A DNA stretch of 64,000 nt from Blautia schinkii (GTDB lineage: Bacteria > Bacillota > Clostridia > Lachnospirales > Lachnospiraceae): assembly GCF_013304825.1 (NCBI RefSeq), contig NZ_JAAWUO010000008.1:84241-148240 (forward strand). Direction: 5' to 3'. The translations under genes were made by a program, and so were the position numbers. Of this stretch, positions 57,622-64,000 are shown piece by piece (position 1 is the first letter of the stretch; each line of letters starts with the position of its first letter). A model generated the notes under the pieces. It made no database searches. It had not been told where the DNA came from and saw only the letters and a program-made list of their open reading frames with translations.

Positions 57622-59352
57622 ATGAAAAATAAAAAGATAAGTATCCGTGTCATTTTTCCGGTGGTTATGTCTGCTTCCATTGCAGCCTGCATCATCAGCT
57701 GTATTCTTCTGTTTTCCTACTATTTTTCAACATATTTTCAGAAGGATGCCATAGAAAAAATAGGAAAGCAAAGGGATTTTCTGGCGCAGAGTCTGGAGAC
57801 ACAGATTGAAAATATCAATGTACTGATCAACAGGATCTACTATCGGAATATAAAGAAATATGATGTGGACAGTGCCAGGTTTGCGGAGGAAATGGAACAG
57901 CAGATATTTCTTGAAGAAAAGTGTCTGTATGGACTTGCCTTATACGATATAGACGGAGAAAGTATATGGCATTCAGGGACATTTGCAGAACAAGAGGATG
58001 CGAAAGAGATGGCCTGGTTTTTACAGGCAAAGGAGAATATTGAGACGATCAGTTACGGACGGCGGAGACTGGTACTTCCTCAGGAGGATAGTTATGTATT
58101 TGAGATCAGCCGTTATGTAGAATATATCAAGGATGGGAATATGAGATCAGGAATTCTTCTGATGGAGTATTATACAGATTCTGTGGATGAGATACTGTCG
58201 CATTACAGAAATCAGAAATCAGCTTATTGCTATTTGCTGGATGATCAGAAGAATATGCTCTATCATCCTTTTGATAAAGAGATCGCATCCGGATTATATA
58301 AAGAAAAGACCATAGAGGCTGCATTGTCCTGCAAAAATTATAGGATAGAAAAGGCGGATGGTCAGCAGTGGCTGATAGAGGGTCAGCAGATTGGTTACAC
58401 AGGATGGAATATGGTGGTTGTAAATTCCATGGACAGTCTGGTATTGGAAAGCCATAATCTTCATTATCTTGTATGGTTTATACTCCTTCTGATCGGAGTG
58501 ATCCTGATCTTTCTTGATACTCTTGTGTTTCACAATTTTACAAATCCGATTTACAGGCTGCTTCGGACAATGGAAAAATTCGGAAAAGGCGATTATAATG
58601 CCAGAGCCCAGGAGGAAGGGATCGGCGAACTGAAAAATGTAAGTATACATTTTAATATTATGGCAGATAAGCTTCAGGAGCAAATGGAAGAGATACGCAG
58701 AAATGAGAGAGAAAAGCAGAATATGGAGAAGAAGCTTCTGCAGTCGCAGATCAATCCTCATTTTTTGTATAATACGCTGGATTCCATTATCTGGATGATC
58801 CGAAGTGAAGAATATGATGGTGCCGGGGAGATGGTTTCTCTTCTGGCTAAATTTTTCCGGATCTCCTTAAGTCAGGGAAAAGATATGATCACTCTGGAAA
58901 AAGAACTGGAACATGCTTCCAGCTATCTGGCCATCCAGAATATTCGTTTCAAGGATAAATTTGAATTTCATGTGGACGCAGATCCGGAACTGCTGAAATA
59001 TTTTTGCCCCAAGCTATCTATTCAGCCATTGCTGGAAAATGCTATTTATCATGGAATGGATGGAATGTATGAGGATGGAGAAATCGAGATCCGGATCTAT
59101 GAAAAGAATGGAGATATCAAAATCGATGTGTCAGATAATGGACCCGGTATGATACAGGAAAAAATAGATTATATCATGCACAATAAAGTAGTATCCAGCA
59201 AACGTGGTTCCGGAATCGGAGTGTGCAATGTAAATGAGAGGATACAGCTGATCTATGGAAAAAATTATGGAATTACGATCAGTAGTGAACTGGATGAGGG
59301 AACCGTTGCCACGATCACGATCCCGAAAATGGAGGAAATGGATGAGCAGTAA
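57622..59352 (+). CDS. YesM-type sensor histidine kinase
   Basis: A 576-residue kinase with AAGGAG upstream. An N-terminal membrane segment (about 10-32), an extracytoplasmic dCache-like sensor region (33-275), a second membrane segment (about 285-305), HAMP (FTNPIYRLLRTMEKFGKGDY), then the His_kinase motif QINPHFLYNTLDSIIWM and the ATPase boxes NAIYHGM, DNGPGM and GSGIGVCNV. It probably phosphorylates the YesN-like partner. It overlaps the next gene by 11 bases, so the anchored protein behind it is likely part of the sensor. Confidence 0.9.
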   Translation: MKNKKISIRVIFPVVMSASIAACIISCILLFSYYFSTYFQKDAIEKIGKQRDFLAQSLETQIENINVLINRIYYRNIKKYDVDSARFAEEMEQQIFLEEKCLYGLALYDIDGESIWHSGTFAEQEDAKEMAWFLQAKENIETISYGRRRLVLPQEDSYVFEISRYVEYIKDGNMRSGILLMEYYTDSVDEILSHYRNQKSAYCYLLDDQKNMLYHPFDKEIASGLYKEKTIEAALSCKNYRIEKADGQQWLIEGQQIGYTGWNMVVVNSMDSLVLESHNLHYLVWFILLLIGVILIFLDTLVFHNFTNPIYRLLRTMEKFGKGDYNARAQEEGIGELKNVSIHFNIMADKLQEQMEEIRRNEREKQNMEKKLLQSQINPHFLYNTLDSIIWMIRSEEYDGAGEMVSLLAKFFRISLSQGKDMITLEKELEHASSYLAIQNIRFKDKFEFHVDADPELLKYFCPKLSIQPLLENAIYHGMDGMYEDGEIEIRIYEKNGDIKIDVSDNGPGMIQEKIDYIMHNKVVSSKRGSGIGVCNVNERIQLIYGKNYGITISSELDEGTVATITIPKMEEMDEQ

Positions 59353-59986
59353 GAAAAAACATATCATTCTGATTCTGGTTCTGGTTCTGATCGCACTTAT
59401 ATCCTTTCTGTATATGACAGTGCGAAATCATAGGGCAGAAAAAAGCAGAATTACCATCGTCCTGCCACAAAACACACAGGAAGATTTAAGCAGTGTCCAG
59501 GAGGGAATCCGGGATTATGCTTATGACCATCAGATAAAGCTGGATGTCTGGTACAAAAAGCAGATGTCCGAAAAAAGTTTTGCAGAGCTGGTGAAAGAGG
59601 AAAAACAGAATCGAAGCATGGGAATTCTTCTGGTATATCCGGAATTTTATCTGAAAAAAAATCAGAATGGTTACAAATATAAGGAAGTACTGGCACTTAC
59701 AGATACCATGAAGGAGTCATTTTTGCATTATGCGGCATTTGTGCGGAGGGAACAGGAAGAAGAAACATACAGGATGCCAATCAGTGAAACTGTTTTGGGA
59801 CAGATCAAAAGTGGCCGTAAGAAAGAGGTTTATATGGAAAATACATACAGACTTGGCTATGAATGTATGCAGATGATAGAAGCTTACGGAAAGAAAAAAA
59901 AGATGGAGAGTATCTTTCTGCAGCCGTTAAAGCTTGATCGGGAAATTCTGGAAGCGGGCAGTCTGGATGCATTACTTGTAAGGTAG
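59342..59986 (+). CDS. Membrane-anchored extracytoplasmic protein of the sensor system
   Basis: A 214-residue protein from ATG 59342, inside the end of the kinase gene. One N-terminal membrane anchor (HIILILVLVLIALISFLYMT), then a domain outside the cell: ITIVLPQNTQEDLSSVQEGI and MGILLVYPEFYLK read like one half of a periplasmic-binding-protein fold. Longer in-frame starts within the kinase gene are unlikely. It may modulate the kinase together with the next gene's product. Exact role unknown. Confidence 0.6.
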   Translation: MSSKKKHIILILVLVLIALISFLYMTVRNHRAEKSRITIVLPQNTQEDLSSVQEGIRDYAYDHQIKLDVWYKKQMSEKSFAELVKEEKQNRSMGILLVYPEFYLKKNQNGYKYKEVLALTDTMKESFLHYAAFVRREQEEETYRMPISETVLGQIKSGRKKEVYMENTYRLGYECMQMIEAYGKKKKMESIFLQPLKLDREILEAGSLDALLVR

Positions 59987-59995
59987 AGGGAGAAG

Positions 59996-61003
59996 ATGAA
60001 GTGGAAAACTGAAAAATATAATTTTATACTGGCAGGTCTTTTTGTGCTGATGGCAGGTCTGATCGTGGCATGGAAGCTACCAAAGAGAGAAGACTGTTAT
60101 ATCCACATGGGAATTGCGGTATATGATCTGAATGATACCTTTATGGAGAAATATATACGGACTTTGCAGGATATGATTGAAAAAACAGAAATTGCAGGAA
60201 GGAAAATATCCTATGAAATCTATAATGCAGATGGGAAGAATAAGAAACAGGAAAAACAGCTACAGTATATGTATGCGCAGGAGTATGATATCATGTTGGT
60301 TAACCTGGTAGAGCCTGCATCTGCAGCCAGTGTGTTGAATGAAGCGGAGGAGAAGGAGATCCCCGTCATTTTGTATAACCGTGAAGTTGCCGAGAAGGAT
60401 CTTCAGATCGTGAAGGATGTCTGGTATGTAGGAACAGACGGAAAAGCTGCCGGAGAGATACAGGGAAAGCTGCTGAAGGAGCTTTGGGATAAGCAGAAGC
60501 AGAGTGTGGATCGGAATCAAAACGGAAAGCTGGACTACATATTGATTGAGGGGGAAGAGTCTCATTATGATACGATTCGGAGAACTAACGGATTTTTGGA
60601 GTCAGGAAGAGAATTGCCGTTAAAGCAGCTGGGAAACCTGACTGCGGATTGGAAACGGGAGATTGCCCTGGAAAAATTTGCGAAGCTGGATGAAGAGACG
60701 ATCCGGAATACGGAGGCAGTCGTATGCAACAATGATGACATGGCACTTGGGGTCTATGATTATTACAAAAAACATCAGATGAAACTTCCGGTTATTATTG
60801 GAATTAATAACAGTCAGGAAATGAATCAGAAGATCCGACTCGGGGAAATCTATGGAACTGTGGATAACAATATGGAGGATCAGGCTGCAAGAATTTATGA
60901 GATAATGAAATCTGTTTTAAATGGAGTTATAGATAAATATGATAAAATCTGGTACAGTATGCCTTATGAAATTGTTAATAGTGACATATCAGAAGAAAAA
61001 TGA
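59996..61003 (+). CDS. Membrane-anchored sugar-binding protein of the sensor system
   Basis: A 335-residue protein with an uncleaved-looking N-terminal anchor (FILAGLFVLMAGLIVAWKL) and no lipobox cysteine. The rest is a type I periplasmic binding fold of the MglB/RbsB sort: GIAVYDLNDTFMEKYIRTLQ, IPVILYNREVAE, AVVCNNDDMALGVYDYYKKH, EIYGTVDNNMEDQAARIYEI. GAGGGAGAAG lies upstream. No permease genes are near, so it probably presents sugar to the YesM-like kinase, as in XylFII/LytS-type three-part sensors. Confidence 0.78.
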   Translation: MKWKTEKYNFILAGLFVLMAGLIVAWKLPKREDCYIHMGIAVYDLNDTFMEKYIRTLQDMIEKTEIAGRKISYEIYNADGKNKKQEKQLQYMYAQEYDIMLVNLVEPASAASVLNEAEEKEIPVILYNREVAEKDLQIVKDVWYVGTDGKAAGEIQGKLLKELWDKQKQSVDRNQNGKLDYILIEGEESHYDTIRRTNGFLESGRELPLKQLGNLTADWKREIALEKFAKLDEETIRNTEAVVCNNDDMALGVYDYYKKHQMKLPVIIGINNSQEMNQKIRLGEIYGTVDNNMEDQAARIYEIMKSVLNGVIDKYDKIWYSMPYEIVNSDISEEK

Positions 61004-61029
61004 TACGATGAATGCAGAATAAGTCTTCC

Positions 61030-61058
61030 CCGCTTTAGGTGTATGGAGCACTAAGCGG
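61030..61058 (+). other. Small hairpin before the EamA gene
   Basis: CCGCTT (61030-61035) pairs with AAGCGG (61053-61058) around a TAGGTGTATGGAGCACT loop with a few inner pairs. It ends about ten bases before the ribosome binding site (AAGGGGGAG). It may be a small regulatory element or a weak terminator; I do not recognise a riboswitch class. Confidence 0.3.
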
Positions 61059-61081
61059 CGAGCCAAGAAGGGGGAGTTACT

Positions 61082-61495
61082 ATGTGGTTTGTGTTTGCCT
61101 TGCTGTCTGCTGTATTTGCAGCTCTGACATCCATACTGGCAAAGGTAGGTATTACCGGTGTTAATTCGAATCTTGCAACAGCGATTCGAACGATGGTGGC
61201 GCTTGTCATGGCATGGGGAATGGTTTTTCTCACAAATACACAAGGTGGAATCACTGCGATCAGTAAAAAAAGCTGGCTGTTTCTGATACTTTCAGGTCTG
61301 GCAACAGGTGCCTCATGGTTATGTTATTATCGTGCTTTGCAGATAGGAGATGCATCTAAGGTTGTGCCGATAGACAAGCTGAGCGTTGTGATCACACTGG
61401 TACTGGCATTTGTTTTTCTGCACGAGAAATTTACGGCAAAATCACTGCTTGGATGTGCTTTGATCGGTGCAGGAACATTGCTGATGGTTTTATGA
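61082..61495 (+). CDS. EamA (DMT) family half-transporter
   Basis: A 137-residue membrane protein with four to five segments, one EamA repeat: MWFVFALLSAVFAALTSILA at the start, ATGASWLCYYRALQIGDASK and a closing LGCALIGAGTLLMVL. It is a single-repeat member and should work as a dimer. Substrate unknown. It ends 13 bases before the nucleotidase gene. Confidence 0.85.
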   Translation: MWFVFALLSAVFAALTSILAKVGITGVNSNLATAIRTMVALVMAWGMVFLTNTQGGITAISKKSWLFLILSGLATGASWLCYYRALQIGDASKVVPIDKLSVVITLVLAFVFLHEKFTAKSLLGCALIGAGTLLMVL

Positions 61496-61508
61496 AAAGG
61501 AGAAGGTT

Positions 61509-63482
61509 ATGAAAACACGGAAGAAAGTTTCAGCAAGGCTTCTGGTGATTATGCTTATTGCTGCATTGCTGCTTCCTCTTACATGGAATATTCCGGTGGA
61601 AGCGGCAGAGAAAAAACAGATTGATGTTTTGTTCAGCCATGATACACATTCGCATTTGAACAGCTTTTCAACGATTGTAGATGGAGAGCAAAAAGAGGTT
61701 GGCGGATTTGCAAGGATCAAAACCCTGATCGATGAAAAGAAGCAGGAAGATCCGGATACCCTGGTGCTGGATGGTGGTGATTTTTCCATGGGAACACTGA
61801 TCCAGACCGTATACGATACGGAGGCGGCAGAGCTTCGAATGCTGGGATATCTGGGATATGATGTGACGACCCTGGGGAATCATGAATATGATTATCGTTC
61901 AGAGGGACTGGCTAATATGCTGGAGGCTGCTAAGAATTCCGGTGAGACAGTGCCGGCACTAGTGGTGTGCAATGTGGACTGGGATAGCATGGAGCAGGAT
62001 GGACTAAACGATGGTCAGAAGCAGATCCGGTCGGCATTTGAAGACTACGGTGTGAAGGATTATGTAGTAGTTCAAAAGGGAGATGTAAAGGCTGCAGTAG
62101 TCGGTGTGTTCGGTAAGGATGCCCTGGAATGTGCACCGACCTGTGAATTAAAGTTCAAGGATCCGGTTGAGGCCGTAAAACAGACGGTAGAAGAGATCAG
62201 AAAAAACGAAAAAGTGGATATGATCGCCTGTGTGTCCCATGGAGGAACCTGGGAGGATGAAAACAAATCGGAGGACGAGATCCTTGCAAAAGAGGTGCCG
62301 GATATCGATCTGATCATCAGCGGACATACGCACTCTGAGCTGAAAGAGGCAATCCGGCATGGAAACACATATATTGTATCTTGTGGCGAATACGGAAGAA
62401 ATCTGGGCTCACTTTCCATGACACAGAAGCAGGACGGACGGTGGGAACTGACATCCTATGAGCTGATCCCTGTTTCTGAGGAGATAAAACCGGATCAGGC
62501 GACACAGGAACGGATCGATGCCCTGATGGATACGGTGGATAAGAATTATCTTGCCGATTTTGGTTATACAAGGGAAGAGGTTCTTGCTGAGAATGATGTC
62601 GAATTCAATAGTCTGGAAGAAATGGGAACGAAGCATGAAGAGCTGAATCTTGGTGATATCATGTCCGATGCGTACATATATGCAGTGGAGAATTCCGGGT
62701 ATTATGATGGTGATCCGGTTGATGTAGCCGTTGTTCCAAGCGGAACTGTGCGGGACACGTACACAAAGGGAGATATTACAGTAGAGGATGTTTTTAATTC
62801 CTTCTCACTGGGAATCGGAAAGGATGGTGTTGCCGGATATCCGCTGATCAGTGCATATCTGACCGGAAAGGAGTTAAAGCTGGTAGCAGAGGTGGACGCT
62901 TCTGTTTCGGATTTTATGACAACGGCAAGGTTATATTGCAGTGGATTGAATTTTGCATATAATCCCCATAGGATGATCCTGAATAAGGTGACAGATTGTT
63001 ATCTCACCAGGGCAGACGGAGAACGGATTGAGATCCAGGATGATAAGCTGTATCATGTTGTGACAGATCTGTATACCGGCCAGATGCTTGGATCTGTGAT
63101 GAAAATGTCCTATGGGCTTCTGTCTCTTGAACCGAAGGACAAGGATGGAAATCCTATTGAAAATCTGGAAGATCAGGCAATCATGGAAGGTAACAGGGAA
63201 TTAAAGGCCTGGGATGCGATCGCAAGATATATGCAGTCCTTTGAGGATACGGATGGTGATGGAATTGCCAATGTGCCGGAATATTATGAGACGACACATG
63301 GACGTAAGGTTGTGGAGGACAGCAGAAATATCATTGATCTGGTGAAACAGCCGAATAAGTTTTCAGCAATGATCGCAGGTATTTGTCTGGTCTTTATCGT
63401 TATTATTGTGCTTGTGGTATTTTTGATCCGAAGGATAATCCGCAAGATCAGAGTCAGAAAAGGAAAGAGAAATTCTAAATAA
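61509..63482 (+). CDS. Surface-anchored 5'-nucleotidase / cyclic phosphodiesterase family protein
   Basis: A 657-residue protein with AAAAGGAGAAGG upstream. Signal peptide (RLLVIMLIAALLLPLTWNIP, then AEA), metallophosphatase domain (FSHDTHSHL, LDGGDFSMGT, GNHEYDY, CVSHGGTW, ISGHTHSE) and the 5'-nucleotidase C-terminal domain (ELNLGDIMSDAYIYAV, VVPSGTVRD). A C-terminal membrane segment (MIAGICLVFIVIIVLVVFLI) plus a basic tail holds it at the cell surface. It should release nucleosides and phosphate from extracellular nucleotides. Confidence 0.88.
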   Translation: MKTRKKVSARLLVIMLIAALLLPLTWNIPVEAAEKKQIDVLFSHDTHSHLNSFSTIVDGEQKEVGGFARIKTLIDEKKQEDPDTLVLDGGDFSMGTLIQTVYDTEAAELRMLGYLGYDVTTLGNHEYDYRSEGLANMLEAAKNSGETVPALVVCNVDWDSMEQDGLNDGQKQIRSAFEDYGVKDYVVVQKGDVKAAVVGVFGKDALECAPTCELKFKDPVEAVKQTVEEIRKNEKVDMIACVSHGGTWEDENKSEDEILAKEVPDIDLIISGHTHSELKEAIRHGNTYIVSCGEYGRNLGSLSMTQKQDGRWELTSYELIPVSEEIKPDQATQERIDALMDTVDKNYLADFGYTREEVLAENDVEFNSLEEMGTKHEELNLGDIMSDAYIYAVENSGYYDGDPVDVAVVPSGTVRDTYTKGDITVEDVFNSFSLGIGKDGVAGYPLISAYLTGKELKLVAEVDASVSDFMTTARLYCSGLNFAYNPHRMILNKVTDCYLTRADGERIEIQDDKLYHVVTDLYTGQMLGSVMKMSYGLLSLEPKDKDGNPIENLEDQAIMEGNRELKAWDAIARYMQSFEDTDGDGIANVPEYYETTHGRKVVEDSRNIIDLVKQPNKFSAMIAGICLVFIVIIVLVVFLIRRIIRKIRVRKGKRNSK

Positions 63483-63483
63483 A

Positions 63484-63861
63484 TATACGGCTGAGATCGT
63501 TAAGGTCCGTAAGTCGACGAAATCCCACGTGTCCTCTTCTCTGAAAAATCTGGAGAGCAGAGGTCTGATCGAAAGGATCCAGAGTGCGGATAATAAGAAG
63601 CATATCGAGATCGTTTTATTAAATAAGGCAGATCGGATCATTGAAGATGGAATAAAAGCACAGAAGGAATTTGCAAAAATCGCTTTGGACGGCCTGACAG
63701 TGGAAGCAATGATCTGGATCTCTGCAATCATCATTTCCTTTGGATGCTATCTTCCGGTAACCTTGTTCAGTAAAACAAAACCAAAGGTTGGATTACTGAT
63801 GATCCCGAAGACCTGTGCATATATGTGGATCATTGCAATGGGACTTCAGCTTCTGTTTTAG
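63484..63861 (+). pseudogene. Degraded MarR-like HTH joined to a membrane-protein tail
   Basis: The frame is open from immediately after the nucleotidase stop but has no start codon with a ribosome binding site. AEIVKVRKSTKSHVSSSLKN and ESRGLIERIQSADNKKHIEI are the recognition helix and wing of a MarR-type regulator whose first helices are missing. From about VEAMIWISAIIISFGCYLPV the sequence becomes a pair of membrane segments ending IIAMGLQLLF, which belongs to an unrelated protein. It looks like the join of two gene remnants. Confidence 0.6.
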
Positions 63862-63905
63862 GACAGCAAGCATTGAGTAACCGCCTGACTATGGATCAGA
63901 CATCG

Positions 63906-63947
63906 GATGTCCGCAGCGTATTCTGGTACGTCTGCGGACATCTTTTT
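63906..63947 (+). terminator. Terminator after the MarR remnant
   Basis: GATGTCCGCAG (63906-63916) pairs with CTGCGGACATC (63932-63942), followed by TTTTTG. Confidence 0.85.
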
Positions 63948-63952
63948 GTGTG

Positions 63953-63985
63953 ACAGTAAAAATAAACCCCCTGCTATGCAGGGGG
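63953..63985 (-). terminator. Terminator of a leftward gene beyond the window
   Basis: CCCCCTGC-TAT-GCAGGGGG (63967-63985). On the minus strand it is followed by TTTATTTTTAC, so it should end a gene that enters from the right edge. Confidence 0.65.
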
Positions 63986-64000
63986 AGGGAAGATCTTTAG

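Noticed and set aside
61030..61058. Riboswitch before the EamA gene
   Set aside because: Only one short hairpin is visible and it matches no riboswitch class that I know.

Overview
The window looks like a low-to-mid GC gut Firmicute of the Lachnospiraceae type. The gene families (TnpV, DUF134-NifX fusion, YesM/YesN sensor pair), strong AAAGGAGG-type ribosome binding sites, TTGACA/TATAAT promoters and uridine-tailed terminators all fit. This placement is inference from gene content; no rRNA or tRNA gene is present to test it.

About 1-38,100 is a tandem array of three related integrative mobilizable elements, here called A, B and C. Each follows one plan: a leftward HTH repressor, a divergent promoter with element-specific operators, an excisionase, a tyrosine integrase, a ribbon-helix-helix (MobC-like) protein, an AAA ATPase of RepA type, a large inverted repeat just after that ATPase, an origin-of-transfer-like block, a relaxase (MobV type in A, MobA/MobL type in B and C), TnpV, cargo, and a right end with paired 11-bp-spaced direct repeats plus a copy of the element's own operator motif. 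A (about 1-8,600; its left end is outside the window) carries an ABC-F protein behind an attenuator leader and a lincosamide nucleotidyltransferase. B (about 8,600-22,300) carries a fused m5C/m6A methyltransferase, an HNH nuclease and five further genes that look like a defence island. C (about 22,300-38,000) carries an RHH/EVE-like two-gene unit and then a five-gene operon: calcineurin-like phosphoesterase, all-helical GASH-like protein, two small GTPases, and a GAP1-like protein. This predicted GTPase-centred conflict system is the most interesting part of the window.

About 37,100-42,200 is a graveyard of element ends: a MITE-like palindrome, a 5'-truncated gene, two integrase fragments, an AT-rich membrane-protein gene, and an IS4-family insertion sequence with long imperfect inverted ends and a 13-bp flanking direct repeat.

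From about 42,200 the DNA reads as ordinary chromosome on the + strand. It starts with a DUF134-NifX fusion. Next is a cluster that fits taurine (or another omega-amino acid) nitrogen assimilation: TSUP exporter, PucR regulator, class III aminotransferase, iron alcohol dehydrogenase, PII-like protein and APC permease. Three of its leaders have a promoter followed at once by a terminator-like hairpin. A yybP-ykoY (Mn2+) riboswitch then precedes a P-type cation ATPase and an AI-2E-family membrane protein. After that come a GPH sugar symporter, a YesN/YesM two-component pair with two membrane-anchored binding-protein-like partners, an EamA half-transporter, a surface-anchored 5'-nucleotidase and a MarR remnant.
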